A stretch of DNA of 64,000 nt from Eutreptiella sp. 'Long Island Sound 2002' (lineage: Eukaryota > Euglenozoa > Euglenophyceae > Eutreptiales > Eutreptiaceae). The notes below the pieces were generated by a model, which was not told the origin of the DNA, made no database searches, and saw only the letters and a program-made list of their open reading frames with translations. The stretch spans positions 4,526,581-4,590,580 of the forward strand of contig OZ038402.1 in the NCBI GenBank assembly GCA_964036045.1, given 5' to 3'. The position numbers and the translations under genes are program-made. Position 1 is the first letter of the stretch; every line of letters starts with the position of its first letter. Shown piece after piece: positions 26,461 to 38,050 of the stretch.

Positions 26461-26603
26461 CAACACCCGTGTCGGAACGATGCAGCACGGAATGGATCGA
26501 CTCCGTCTCGCGTCGTTTTGGGTTGCAGTGCAGTGTGTTGCTGCTCCGGTGCGGGCCTGTGGTACCACTGGCGAGGATTTTGTTGTGCTGTGCGTCCGTA
26601 AAG

Positions 26604-26622
26604 GGTGTGTGTGTGTGTCTGT

Positions 26623-26712
<90 letters not shown>
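26604..26712. repeat. (TG)n/(TGCG)n microsatellite
   Basis: About 65 bp of TG repeat grading into about 45 bp of TGCG repeat. Confidence 0.95.
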
Positions 26713-27512
26713 AATGCCCGGAAACACTCCAAGCTATCCTGGAAACACTCCAAGGTGATGCTGTTGGTGTACGTGCAACGGGTTGTGGTGCATGATGTGT
26801 TGCCCTTTTCGGGTGTTTTACTGCACTTCTGCGTACCAAGGGGTGAGGAGGTGCCAAGGGACGGGAAGGGGATACGCCGACGCACGAGTGCAGAGACCCA
26901 TTTGTGTCCTCCTCTGAACCTTAGTGTATGGATATAAACTACAGTTTGGGATACCGACTTGTGCTCCTCAGTGGTCTGGTTGTGACACATGATGAAGGGT
27001 GCCCTACTCATGCCAGAAACGAAGAGGCAGAATCTCAAACTGAGACATGCTTCAGAATACCATTGCACCAAACAAAGAAGTTGTTGGGCAACATCATGTG
27101 CAGAGCTGTTTGCTGCAAGTGCCAAAAGGCCGGGGCAGGTCAGGACAGGACCAGGCAAAAGGGCAATGATTGTTGATATCTGAAAAAATCGCACTAGCTT
27201 TGGCTTTGCTGGGCGGGCGAAGGCAGAAGTTATCTTGGGTACAATCATGTTGACAATGGCATGCTTCGCATTCAGTCATTCCCATGATAGTGAAGGTTGG
27301 TGGGGGCCTCAACTCATATCCTAGCCACATCAGCAACCCCCCCCCCCCCCCCGTTCCGGTCACCGGAATTGCCGGAACGTGCCGGAACGTTTTGCCGGAA
27401 CGTTGTGATTCTGTGAGGCTCAATGTTTTTCAGTGAAAACGCTTGCTGCTACTGTCAACCGTTGTCGTCCACTTTGCCAGTAACACTTTTGTTCGTCCAT
27501 CCACTGGCAGAG

Positions 27513-27710
27513 ATGTTGAAATGTTGTTTTGGTGGCTCCAAGGGGGCATCCATGACTGATTTCCATGATCTGCAACTGAAGGAGCAGCTGTTATTGCAAC
27601 AGAATTGGGAAGATGATGTTGACGTTGATGAGGGAAATGTCTGTGATTTCTGTGTCCGTTCTGTCAAACCGAACAAGTTCTTTGACAAGACCCCTGTTGC
27701 AGCCCACTGA
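27513..27710 (+). CDS. Hypothetical small protein or exon, doubtful
   Basis: A 65-codon frame from an ATG, reading MLKCCFGGSKG, then an acidic patch (WEDDVDVDEGN) and CDFCVRS, ending VAAH and TGA. Composition is protein-like (alternating hydrophobic and charged residues), unlike surrounding frames, but no family is recognised and no neighbouring exon is evident. A short tandem AAACCAGTC repeat follows at about 27765-27795. Confidence 0.2.
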   Translation: MLKCCFGGSKGASMTDFHDLQLKEQLLLQQNWEDDVDVDEGNVCDFCVRSVKPNKFFDKTPVAAH

Positions 27711-27949
27711 GATGAACCTGGACAACGCGACGACTCATCATCTGCTCAGGTTCAACAAGTCAAACCAGGCAAACCAGTCAAACCAGTCAAACCAGAACCA
27801 AAGAACAAGGCCTGCAGAACCGTCGAAACCGTCACAGTAGATGACTGCGTTGCAAAATTTCTTTCAGCCTTCTTTCTGCATTAAAAAAAAAGGACAGCTT
27901 TGGATGCAGATCAGAGCCAAGTGACAAAAAGTGCAAGAGACTAAGTGGG

Positions 27950-28022
27950 TGGCTAGTGGGGTTTGAACCCACGTTTGGCAACCTGCAGACCAGTGCATAT
28001 ACCACTGGACCAGTGGCAGATT
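27950..28022 (-). ncRNA. tRNA-like (Cys-type) remnant
   Basis: On the minus strand there is an A-box-like TGGTCCAGTGG, an anticodon-loop-like CTGCAGG (GCA, Cys) and a good B box in a perfect 5-bp T-stem (GTGGG-TTCAAAC-CCCAC). The acceptor and anticodon stems do not pair properly. It is probably a tRNA pseudogene or SINE head and not a working tRNA. Confidence 0.35.
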
Positions 28023-28029
28023 CTGACAA

Positions 28030-29785
28030 TACACTGATCAGGAACCATGTAGAGACCGAGAGATGAAATTTTTTTTTTTTGCAAATTGAGGGATGCTTTG
28101 GGTTTCCACATTACTCCAACTACAGAACAACCAAAAGGAAGGTGTGTTTGCGTCCTGGGACTGAGATCCTGGGCACCGGGAACCTCTTTTGCTGAAAAAA
28201 CGGCTCGCCGGAACGTTGCGCCGGAACGTTGGGTTTTTCTCGCCGGAACGGGGGGGGGGGGGGTTGCATCAGCGGTTCTATGTACCTTACCTTACTTTCC
28301 CGCCGCAAGGGCATAACATGCTCGGCCAGTTTCCTGCGCCGATGTTGTTCCTCTTCTCCAATGCATGCCACCTGAAGTGATCCAGGCTGAAGAGGTCCAC
28401 GGCGCCCTGAAATTCCGCAGTTCCCCATTTGATTACGAGGCGTGTACAGACCAAGACTATCGTGTACATTTGCTGAAGCTCTAGCAGTTGCATCCAAAAC
28501 AAAGTTGAGACCATAACACTTCGTTGCTGTGGCCTTCAACATTGCTAGGCATTGCCAAGGCTTCCACCCAACTTTGGAATGCGGGCACCTAGATCACTGA
28601 AGAAGACCCCAATTGGGGGGTATGGGCGTCGAAGCAAAACCTCTGACCTCGGCCACAACCATTGAGAGCCAAGCCATGTGCCCACCTTTAGACTGGTACA
28701 ATTATCATGTGCTGTTCGTACAAGGCCAATCTCAAGAGCGCCATCATGTGCTCAAGCTGATGTGTAGCCCAGTGCAGTTAGAGGCCAACTCCTGCCATGT
28801 CAAGACAGTTCGTCATTAATGTCATGATATTTGGCTATAATAGCGCCTTTCTCTTTGGTAGTGAAGAACACAATCCACAAGCACAGATCCCTCCCGGTAA
28901 CCCAAAGACGTGCATAGAGGCCCGGCGCGAGAGAACAAATCCAAATGACAAAACACCACCTTTCCTATGGATGTTGCCAAATAGCCGCACTTCCCGCGCG
29001 CCGCGTCAGGTGATCCCCCTGTTATCTCACGGAGAAATCAAGTGACTGCATGGCATTGGCAACTTGGGGAGAAATGAACAGGCTCCGCAACCCATACTGT
29101 CTCGGGTGGAAATGACTTGTGGCTGTGTAACCAATGTTGTCTTGGGCAAAAGTGAAATGGTTACCTGGTCAAAGGCATGACCCAGCCCCTTGCTCCCACC
29201 ATCATTTTGCATTCTCATGCTTAGCAAGGCCGTGCTAGGATGAGGGGGGGGGGGGGGGGGCTGCACCGGGCACGCGTGTTTGTTACGTAAGTAAAAGCAA
29301 TTTGTGTGTTCTTTTTGGGTGTGTTGCGCAAGGCGCACTGTGTGTGCACCACGCCTGCACTGGGTCCTGAGGTCACTCTTTGGTTTCAAAGAGCACCCGA
29401 CCCCCCATAGGGGGAGGGGGGGGGGGTTCCCACCAAGCCATGGCATGACCTTCACCCCACGGGGGCCAATATGAAATCCATCCCCCTACCCCGCTCCGGC
29501 CACACCACTAACATTCTTAATGGGCCTTGATGACAAACCCCCCCCCTGCTGGTCTGGGAGGCTTTTGACCAACTGAAGTGTGGCATCAAGTGGGTGAAGG
29601 CTTCTCATGTTCATGGCGCCGAGCTATACACATCTGGAGTGGGTTCCAACCCTCTTTCTTCTCTTAGATAGCAAGGGGTTGTGTCCACAAAGTCTGACCC
29701 AGCAGCCGTGGCGTGCCAGAAAGGCTCGTGGGGTACGCCGGTGTCCCTTACTATGAGTGAAGGGGAGAGGTGTTCCATAAATCCT
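28030..29785. other. No gene recognised
   Basis: Contains T-, G- and C-tracts (for example 28248-28263 and 29245-29259) and scattered short frames without supporting features. Confidence 0.3.
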
Positions 29786-29789
29786 GGTG

Positions 29790-29917
29790 GGGTACCATGT
29801 GGTACTGCCAGCAAGGCCCGCTGAACATTGAACTGATGGTTCGCTCATGGCTTGTAGGATGCTTGAGGAATGTTGGACCTCGCAGTTTGAGCTTTGATTG
29901 AAATACATGGGCGTCAC

Positions 29918-30007
<90 letters not shown>

Positions 30008-30071
30008 GCTGGCGCCTCAGACCGCTGGGGGCCATGGACCCATGCGGGACTCCCTCTCTAATATTGTTTTT

Positions 30072-30118
<47 letters not shown>
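29790..30118. repeat. Dispersed repeat with (CA)n, copy 2
   Basis: A copy of the 22.5-kb repeat (CTGAACATTG, later GTTGGACCTCGCAGTTTGAGC, then GGGCGTCA) runs straight into (CA)n at about 29915-30006. A second (CA)n tract lies at 30074-30118. Confidence 0.75.
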
Positions 30119-30120
<2 letters not shown>

Positions 30121-30225
30121 TGCAAGGCGCTTGTTTGACTGACCAGGGCCTCCGGATGGTTTGTTCGTTGCAGCGTTTCTGCGCATTGACCGTGTTCGGA
30201 GGCGTTTGGAGAGGGGAACAAGCCA

Positions 30226-30592
30226 ACCCCCCCCCCCCCGCTGTCTAAGCTACGGCCTTGTCTAAGCTACAGTGGATGTAGGGACCGTATTACTTCCGCA
30301 CCTAATTTAATTCGGTATGAAATGTAGTGCAACCGCCTCAGACATGGATTTGGTGACCAATCTGCCAGTTACATGGAGTCATGGACACATTTGTTGCGAG
30401 TGTTTGCCCACTTGAACCCACAGAGCTCTGATTTTTGGGGATATTTGTGCATTATCTTCCCTTTTCTTGGTGGTGGCGTGTGTGCCCATAGTTGTATGTG
30501 CCGCGCGCAAGCTACGCCCTTGTCCACGCTACAGTAGGCGTAGGGACCGTATTAATTCCATACTTTTGTGTAGCTTAGACAAGGGGGCGGGG
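30226..30592. mobile_element. Inverted-repeat element with CTTGTCTAAGCTAC ends
   Basis: The left end is a C-tract followed by GCTGTCTAAGCTACGG. The right end is GTAGCTTAGACAAG followed by a G-tract, the inverse. An internal block (TAGGGACCGTATTA) occurs twice, near 30278 and 30541. It resembles the 2270-2642 element in design (C/G-tract termini, CTTGTCTAAGC blocks). I could not define a target duplication. Confidence 0.45.
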
Positions 30593-30636
30593 GTCTACGG
30601 ATTCAGAAAGTGTGTACATGTGGACCAAGAACAAGG

Positions 30637-30775
30637 CAGCTGTGAATCAATGCGCTAGTCGTCAACCGCCTGCCAGGCCTGCACTCAGAACTGATGGTTT
30701 CGCTGATGATGGTCGGGTGTAGGTCTGTTGGTACCCCGCAGTTTGAGCATGATTTAATTGTGCGTCACACGCACA
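30637..30775. repeat. Dispersed repeat, copy 3, with a minimal CA tail
   Basis: AGCTGTGAATCAATGCGCTAG, CTGATGATGG, GCAGTTTGAGCATGATTT and GTGCGTCACACGCACA line up with the copies at 22.5 and 29.8 kb, but here the CA tail is only a few units. Confidence 0.7.
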
Positions 30776-30865
30776 TGCTGTGCATCAGGTATGCTGCAGG
30801 CTGCTGCGTGTCGATTGTTCTTCGCGTACTCATCCCGCGGCCATGCACTCAAGCCTGGCCAATAA

Positions 30866-32956
30866 GTGATTGGGCCCACAAAACTGGCCGCTTCCGGGCC
30901 GACCCGGCCCAGCTCGACGGCCGGGCGCACCGCAGCCCAAACCAGTCCATTCGGCAACTCCGCCCCGCATTTGCCGTCGGCGCTCCTGGCAACGTCCCGT
31001 CAAAACCTTTCCGATGTGAGGCCCTGGAGCGCCCAACCGGCCCGCGGCGTCGAGCACTGGGGCCACGACGACCACGACGACCAAGGGCCCGCCGGCGACC
31101 TCAGCCCCTTCCACGATGACCTCCAGATCCTGGAGCTCGGCCACCGCCGGCCCGGCAGCGGCGGCAGCGGCACCGGGAGCACCGGGAGCAGCGGCGGGCC
31201 TCTGCCGCTGCACAACGGCCCCCACGCGCACCCCTCGGACCTCGGCGTCGGCGCCTCGCCGCCGTCCGCCTCCGCCGGGCTGTACCCCCATTTGCTGGAG
31301 CCCGACCCCCGGCCCCACAGGGGCTGGCCGCGCTCCGAGCCCGGGCCCTCGTCGCCGCTCGGGGCCGGGGCGCCGCACGCGCACCCCGCCGGCCCGGCCC
31401 CCGCGTCGAACCGGCGCGCGGCCGCGCTCCACCCGAGCCCGGGCGCCTCCCGGAACTCGGGGCAGAACCGGCCCAGCCCCCGGGACGTGTACATGGGCAG
31501 CCACCTGCCGCAGCGGGCCGGCGCCGTGGGGATGGTGGACATGCTGCGGGTGATCGGGGCCGCGCTGCCGCACGCGGCCGTCCGCGTGGGGGGTGGCGCG
31601 GGCGACGCGCCCCCGGACACCCAAAACGAGGGCCGGGAGCGGCAGGCGGCGCCCGCGGACACGCGCTCGCAGGAGGAGAAGGACTTCGAGCTGGCGTTCC
31701 GGCTGCAGCACCAGTTCAACATGGAGGCCGGGGAGGGGGCGTACGGCGGCGGCCCGGTGGAGGACTTGGGGGAGGGGGGGATGGATCGCGACAACATCGG
31801 TGGGGGTGGCTACGGCGACGTCTTCGGGGACGATGACGGGGAGGCCCGGCCCCTGAACCGGGGGTTCGATCCGCACGCCGCCCACGGCCTCGACCTGGCG
31901 GGCCCCCCGGCGTTCTTCGCCGACGCGGAGGTCGGGGGGGAGCCCCCCCGGCCGCGCGCGCGCGACCGCCTGCCGGCCGCCGGGCCGCCGGCGGAGGGGG
32001 CCCACCGGCTGCTGGGGGGGCGCTGGTTTGAGCCCGGCGACTGGCCCCCGGACCCGCCCCCGGCGTTCCCCCCGCCGCCCCTCCTGCCGGCGGTGCACCA
32101 GAACCGGGGGATGCCGCCGGCCGAGGATGACGTGCACTGGGTCCTGCCGCACGAGTCCCTCTTTACGGACCCTCCCGCCGGCCTCTCCCGCGGCCTCTCC
32201 GACGAGCTCGACGCGGCGGCCCCGAGCGACGGGGAGGACCTCTCCCTGTCGCAGGAGGCGCGGGACCACAATTTGGCCGTGCAGCTGCAGCGGCAGATGG
32301 AGGAGGAGGAGCGGCAGGAGGAGAGGGCCAGCATGTTGGCGGCGGAGCGCCTGTACCAGAGGGACATGGAGGAGGACGAGCGGGACGAGGACGGCGCGCG
32401 CGCGCTCCCCCCCGCGGCCGCGCTCGACAGCGGCGGCCTCGACCACCAGCGCTTCCACGCCCAGCGGCAGCTGGCGGTCGAGGTCGGGTGGTACATCAAC
32501 CGGCGGCTGCACGAGGCCGGGGGCGACGAGGACGTGGGGGAGGCGACCCAGCACCTGCTGCACCTCCTCCAGCAGGAGCACGGGTACGACCCGCTGGACG
32601 ACGCCGAGGACGACGGGGGCGCCGACGCCTTCGCGGGGGGCGACGAGCTGGACGTGGACAACATGTCGTACGAGCAGCTCCTGGCGCTGCGGGACCGGAT
32701 CGGGGTCGTGAAGCGCGGGGTCGAGGCCCACGAGCTCCACGAGAACACGCTGGAGCAGGCGCTGACGGCGCACGACGTGCGGGTCCTGGCCCAGCGGGAC
32801 GAGGGGCAGTGCCGGATCTGCTGCGACGACTACGAGGCGGCCGACGTCGTGCGGCGGCTGCAGTGCCTCCACGCGTTCCATAGCCGCTGCATTGATAAGT
32901 GGCTGGAGGAGAACCGCACGTGCCCAATTTGCAAGCAGGAGGTGGTCAAGCGCTGA
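30866..32956 (+). CDS. BIG BROTHER-like RING-H2 E3 ubiquitin ligase
   Basis: A continuous GC-rich frame ending in TGA. The C-terminus holds a RING-H2 domain (32810-32932) with the pattern C-x2-C-x14-C-x-H-x2-H-x2-C-x10-C-x2-C, which binds two zinc ions and recruits an E2. Just upstream (about 32648-32710) is LDVDNMSYEQLLALRDRIG, the block that precedes the RING in plant BIG BROTHER-type ligases, so the assignment is firm. The N-terminal part is long, Gly/Pro/Ala-rich and probably disordered. Two amphipathic blocks (FELAFRLQHQF and HNLAVQLQRQMEEEE) resemble ubiquitin-interacting helices; that is inference. The first in-frame ATG is at 31493 (487 residues). The frame is open back to a TAA at 30863 with no ATG, so an upstream exon spliced somewhere after 30866 is likely. 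Substrate unknown. Confidence 0.8.
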   Translation: MIGPTKLAASGPTRPSSTAGRTAAQTSPFGNSAPHLPSALLATSRQNLSDVRPWSAQPARGVEHWGHDDHDDQGPAGDLSPFHDDLQILELGHRRPGSGGSGTGSTGSSGGPLPLHNGPHAHPSDLGVGASPPSASAGLYPHLLEPDPRPHRGWPRSEPGPSSPLGAGAPHAHPAGPAPASNRRAAALHPSPGASRNSGQNRPSPRDVYMGSHLPQRAGAVGMVDMLRVIGAALPHAAVRVGGGAGDAPPDTQNEGRERQAAPADTRSQEEKDFELAFRLQHQFNMEAGEGAYGGGPVEDLGEGGMDRDNIGGGGYGDVFGDDDGEARPLNRGFDPHAAHGLDLAGPPAFFADAEVGGEPPRPRARDRLPAAGPPAEGAHRLLGGRWFEPGDWPPDPPPAFPPPPLLPAVHQNRGMPPAEDDVHWVLPHESLFTDPPAGLSRGLSDELDAAAPSDGEDLSLSQEARDHNLAVQLQRQMEEEERQEERASMLAAERLYQRDMEEDERDEDGARALPPAAALDSGGLDHQRFHAQRQLAVEVGWYINRRLHEAGGDEDVGEATQHLLHLLQQEHGYDPLDDAEDDGGADAFAGGDELDVDNMSYEQLLALRDRIGVVKRGVEAHELHENTLEQALTAHDVRVLAQRDEGQCRICCDDYEAADVVRRLQCLHAFHSRCIDKWLEENRTCPICKQEVVKR

Positions 32957-33486
32957 GGCACGGAGTGGGAGGGGACGTTGGAGGACATTTTCTGTGGACC
33001 CCGAAATCGGGCTTGGAGATGTTCAGGGTCGAGAGCCTTGAATCTGAGCGATTTTTTGCATACCATGCCCCGTCGAAACACCCTTGAAAACGTTGTTTTG
33101 AAGCGTTTTTTTTTTGTATCATACCCCTTTCAAAAAAGCCTTCAAATCGTTGAATTTCAGTGGTTTTGTGTGTACCATCAATACTTCCGGCAAAAAGCCT
33201 TCAAAACGCTGAATTTCGGCAAATTTGCGCGGCACGTGTCCTCGACAACCACGAATCCAACCGATGGTGTACCAAAGTCCCGAGCTGGCTGCATGTTGTG
33301 ATGTTGGGAAGCACCTGCTCGGCTTCGATGGACCGACCACGTTTGTGGGACACACACACAAGCGGGGGGCGGGGCGCCGGCAGCTCGCCCTTCGCAGGGG
33401 AGTGCGAGGCAGAGTGTGCCCCCGGTAATACAGCTGGCTCACTGACCCATGCAGGCCTTCCCCTACAATATGGTGTTGTTGTTGGG

Positions 33487-33527
33487 ACACACACTCACAC
33501 ACACACACACACACACACACATCATCC

Positions 33528-33593
<66 letters not shown>
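33487..33593. repeat. (CA)n followed by (CAT)n microsatellite
   Basis: About 35 bp of CA repeat adjoins about 70 bp of CAT/ATC repeat. A second short (CAT)n lies at about 33738-33759. Poly-His, poly-Ile and poly-Asp frames here are artefacts. Confidence 0.95.
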
Positions 33594-33950
33594 GTGTCTC
33601 TCTCAACCTGGTTCCCAACAGCCTGTCGACGGGGCACCAGAACTTCTGAACTCATGGTTCGGTCGCTTAAAAGAAGCAGGATGTAGCTGTTGGACCTCGC
33701 AGTTTGAGCATGATTTGAATTGACACATTGGCACACCCCATCATCATCATCATCATCATAGCGAGCGCTATTTCTTTGGTTGAAATGATTGGGCGTCACA
33801 CACACACGCGCGCACGCGCGCGCAGAGGGAGGAAAGGCCGCACGGAGCGGGGTTGACAAACATTGCTGCAGTGCGAACAGAGCTGTGGAAGTGGTGTATC
33901 ATAGCGAACGCTATTGATTTGTTCAAATGATTGGGCGTCAGACACGCACC
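33594..33950. repeat. Dispersed repeat of the CA-linked family, copy 4 and a partial copy
   Basis: GTTGGACCTCGCAGTTTGAGC and ATGATTTGAATTGACAC match the other copies. Two GATTGGGCGTCA junctions occur near 33788 and 33930, the first followed by (CA)n and CG-rich sequence. The bases around each (TTTGGTTGAAATGATTGGGC and TTTGTTCAAATGATTGGGC) are alike. Confidence 0.65.
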
Positions 33951-34449
33951 GATTTGGTTGGGGGCTTGTGAGTTTGAAGGAATGTCCGTCGCAGCTCCCA
34001 TACTTCGTAACGTGCGGTCCATCTTGTGTTGTTGGACCTGACGTAGCTGGTTCAACATGAATGTCAGGCTTGGCGCCACTGCGATGGATGGGAAAGGTGC
34101 TGAGAGCTGTGCAGTGCATGGTGGTGGGTACGGGTGGCGCCTGGTGGGTGTGGCCTGGGTGTGGCTGCAGCTTGCCACTCCAGGGCACAATGTAAAGGAG
34201 TGCACACAACGGTTGGGGAAGCTGCAGTGGAGACTGAGCCTTGGATGGGGAGCGGACTGCCTGCTAATGCCCAAGTGGGGGCGGCAAATGCGACTCCCGG
34301 GTTGTGTTATGGTCAAGGGGAAAGGGCAATGCGATGAGGCGTCAACCCCCATGTCTCGGGGTACCGTGTGTGTCAGACCAACGGGAGGCGCTATTTCCGC
34401 AACGTTTGGAACCGTGGAATTTGGCGGTTCTTTTTTCTGGTGGTGGGTG

Positions 34450-34615
34450 AACCGGTTTGTCCTGTGATTCGGGGCTACGGATGGTGTTCAGGGAAGCGGA
34501 GTACCGTCCTGCCACGTTGAGCCCCTTCCTTCTGCACATGACTTTGATGCACCTCGATAGACATGGCTGCCTGGGCCTCGATGGTGCAACGCTTTGCTGC
34601 TGATGTCTTGGTGCG
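34450..34615. repeat. Dispersed repeat, second copy of 26280-26460
   Basis: Begins CCGGTTTGTCCTGTGATTCG and ends near GCTGATGTCTT. The same block order as at 26.3 kb, with indels. Confidence 0.6.
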
Positions 34616-34622
34616 AGCATCT

Positions 34623-36739
34623 GAGGGGGAGTATTAGCGCGCCGGGCGCGTGCCGGGCATCTTTTTTTTGACCATTCCCCACCCGTGCCTGTTTTTGCCC
34701 CCCCTCACCAAACAATCTAGAATACCTCCTCGCCGTGTCTAAGAATCTGGCCCGTCCTTTGCACCCAGTTTATGATGATGGCAAGGGTGGTGATTGGAAG
34801 TGGTGGGAGTGACATTTTGTGTTATTGAATTCTTGTATTTCGCTTATGCAACGTGCTTTGCACGGAAGGTTTGCGGTCTAATGCGGTCTACTTGGGGGAC
34901 TTCCCTAGGTGAGATAAACTTGGGGCTAGAGCCAGGATGCTTAATACAAAGGTAGCGCGCCGGGCATGCGCCGGGCAAACATTTCCCCTGAGGCCCTTGT
35001 CAGAGCAGCAGGAGGTGTTGCTTCCCCCATTTTCAGTTCATTTAGTGGGAGTTCACGCACCGCGCGCACGCATATTTGAACACTTTCTCCGGGAAATGGT
35101 CTGCCTTTGAAGCCCTTGTAAATACTGTCCCCTGGTGGAAGTTGCTGGGGGAAGAGCAGGGATGTATCAGAACGGCCGTACACCGTAGGAGGAAGGGGGG
35201 TACCTCCTCTGACCCCCCCTCCCTCCCTCCCCTTGGACCCCCCCCCCCCCCTCCTCCTCCCCTTCCAATGTTTGAGGCTGACAGCCAAAATTTTGCTTCA
35301 GCGCCTTCGGTGCCAAGAGGATTGAAGCTTGAAAAAAAATTTGGCCCGCCTTTGGCGCAGACCATAGGCGGACCCCAGGAGGAGGGGGGTCCCAGATAAC
35401 CCCCCCCCCCCCCTTCTAATACCTTCCTGGGGAAGAGTTGCAGCAGGGTGGCCCTTGGGCCCTCTGGGCAAGCTCATGCAACCAGTGCAGCGGCAGGCTG
35501 AAAGATGACATTATTGCACACCAATCCCACTTTTGCGTGTGGCTACACTGCCCAAGTTCCTTCTGCAGGCACAGTTTTTGGGCAAAAGCATAGGCACCAA
35601 CGGCGTGTAGCCTCTAAATGAGCTGAAACGGTCCACGGAACAACCCCCAGTATACGCACTGCATGTGCACCGCTCGCGTCCGATACTCCCCCCTCAGGGT
35701 GCGCGCATACAGGGCCCTGATCAGAGCAACAGGAGGTGTTGCTTCCCTCATCCTCAACAAGTCAAAACATTGAACATTCCAAAACCATTTCTTTTGGTGA
35801 TGTTGTGACCACGAATATGCCGGGTGAAGCAGGCTTTAGGCCTCTGTTTTTATTTTTGTCACCCCGTCCAGTGGCCTTGGCTACTGGACGGAGGTGATGC
35901 GTGGCACATGGTTTTGGAGGTTTTTGTTGGCTGCTTCTCTGGCCTGGTGGCTGCAATACTACCGCTGTCGCTGTGGCAGGGTTGGGGGTTGGTGTTTTAT
36001 TCCGATGACTGTGCGTGTACATGTGCATCAGCACAGGCACGCGGTGTCCAATGGGCACTCTCTTCTGTAGGCTCTGCTGCTACGCTTCACTATGCTTGCA
36101 GAGCCAAAAGGCACCTATCGCACCACTGATAAGGATTCTGTTGCGTTGACTGTGGGTGTCTTTCTTCATCAGACTGGTCCCCTACACAACCCCATCCAAG
36201 AGGTCACAAGGGACTGGTGCACAAACTGCTCAGGCAGTTTTCAGCCTCAACAACTCAAACATCCAGAATTCCAAACCCGGTTTTTTGGATTCTGTGGGCA
36301 CTCACAATAGTCAATTTTCCAAAGCGAAGCATTCCTTACACCCTATTCATGTAGTTTTCAACCCGTTTGGGCCTTGGGTGGGTGCGCGGAGTCCTGAGGG
36401 GCTGGTGCACAAGCCTCAAAAGCTGAAAAATCGAAAATTCCGCAATATAGCCACTCACAATCGTCAGGCGTCACACGTCACGTGCACGCACTTTGGCACT
36501 TTAAGATGGGTGATCATTTTGTCAACGAAACAGCGACTCCCTTGTGCTCTTTGAGGTGTGTTGCCGAAGTAATACAACTTTGGGATGCAGCAGTCCATCA
36601 ACCAAATGTCGGCATGCATGTATGTCCATCACACGTTGCTGGGATGATAGCAGGTTCCCCCGAGGATATGCACATACACACCTACCACTGAGTCTTAGCC
36701 CTAACTAGGGCTGAGTACTAGAACTGAGGGGCCCGGAAG
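34623..36739. other. No gene recognised
   Basis: Contains C/G-tracts around 35215-35260 and 35385-35415 and scattered frames with no family motif. Confidence 0.3.
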
Positions 36740-36769
36740 GTGCTTGTTGAGAAGTTGAGCACGGACTCT

Positions 36770-36960
36770 GTCAACATGGATAGTGCTTCACTTGTGCTTG
36801 GGCAAATGGCACGAACCATGGGCTGTGGTTCAACTCGGAAAAAATGGAGTTGCATAGAGACACAGAGCTATCATCTAGGCTCATACGTCATGCCCAAGAG
36901 ACACTCCACTTCCTTCAGTCGGTGTTTTGTTATCTTGGGCATAAACCATCTCACACCAGC
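36770..36960 (+). pseudogene. Possible LINE reverse-transcriptase fragment
   Basis: One frame reads GLWFNSEKMELH followed about 25 residues later by FCYLGHKPS. The spacing and residues resemble the segment after the YADD box in non-LTR retrotransposon RTs (G-x-x-x-N-x-x-K-T/M-E ... F-x-Y-L-G). No YADD motif is readable upstream and the frame is short, so this is tentative. Confidence 0.25.
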
Positions 36961-38042
36961 CAGCAAAACATTGTAGAATGGGGCTCCTCCTCCACGACGT
37001 CACCGTCCACGGTATGCCACTCGTAAACACCAACAAGAGACCCCAACAAGCTTCATCACAAGGTACCTCTGCTGTTCACTATTGTGGGCCACCTTCAATT
37101 TTTGAGAGCGATGGGACAAACAGTTCCTCACCTTTCTCACCACACCATGCGGTAGCAACTCCACAATGGACTTGCACCGTATCCAGATATGCACCATGGA
37201 GGCCCCATTCTTCGAGCAGTTTGGTGGGGCTTGTCATCTGGATCATCGCCTCAGGACAAAGCTCTCCCCAGTCCATTGCATATCCTACCTAAGACCCACA
37301 GGGTTTGCTGCCTATGCGGAGCAACCCTCCCTGTGTAGGCTATCCAACAACTTTGCCACACAAACGGCTCAAAGCAAGAAGGACTCGCACGGGGAGGTAT
37401 AGCAAGTGCCACTTTCCACACAGCTTTCTCAGTGCCAGGGGAGCAGGAAGTCTACGAAGCCTCAATTGTCGCCACAAAAATAGCAATCGAATTGGCAAAA
37501 GATCAGTATGAGACAGTATGAGACAAGGGCAAGCTGGACACCAAGTCTATCCACATCTACCCAAAGGGGATGAGAATGTAGTGAAACATAAAGACACCAA
37601 ACCCTCCACGATGCAGAGCCACAATCCAATTAGCTGGACATAGAAGACATGCAAGGCAATGAGGTGGCCAAAAGGCCAATACGGGTGGCTTGTTCAGGCT
37701 AGGGAACCAATGGCAAGCGGCCTCATGCTCACCAGCACTTAGGCGGTCCCCACTCCGCGTCACCAAGTTTGCCCCAAAACCCACAATGCCCACATGATGC
37801 ACAAGTCATTGTCTAGCCAAGGCAGCCCCTCACACCCCAGGCCCACCCATGCGGGACGAACATGAAGCCAAGAAAAGGCTCAATTGCAGTAAAATAGGTG
37901 AAGTGCATGTTTCATCACATGAAACATGGGGTGGGAACAAGTGGAACAAAAGTTACAAGGCATCCTCCCAACAATTGAAAGACCTCCCTGTTTAGCCGGC
38001 ATTGCTGTCACTTGTACTGCTACTGTTGGTGCTGATACTGCG
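36961..38042. other. No gene recognised
   Basis: Short open frames only. Possibly further decayed retroelement DNA. Confidence 0.25.
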
Positions 38043-38050
38043 TGTAGGAG

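Noticed and set aside
31000-32881. Long minus-strand and alternate-frame ORFs over the RING gene
   Set aside because: Shadows of a GC-rich coding frame; the plus frame carries the conserved RING and SYEQLLAL block.
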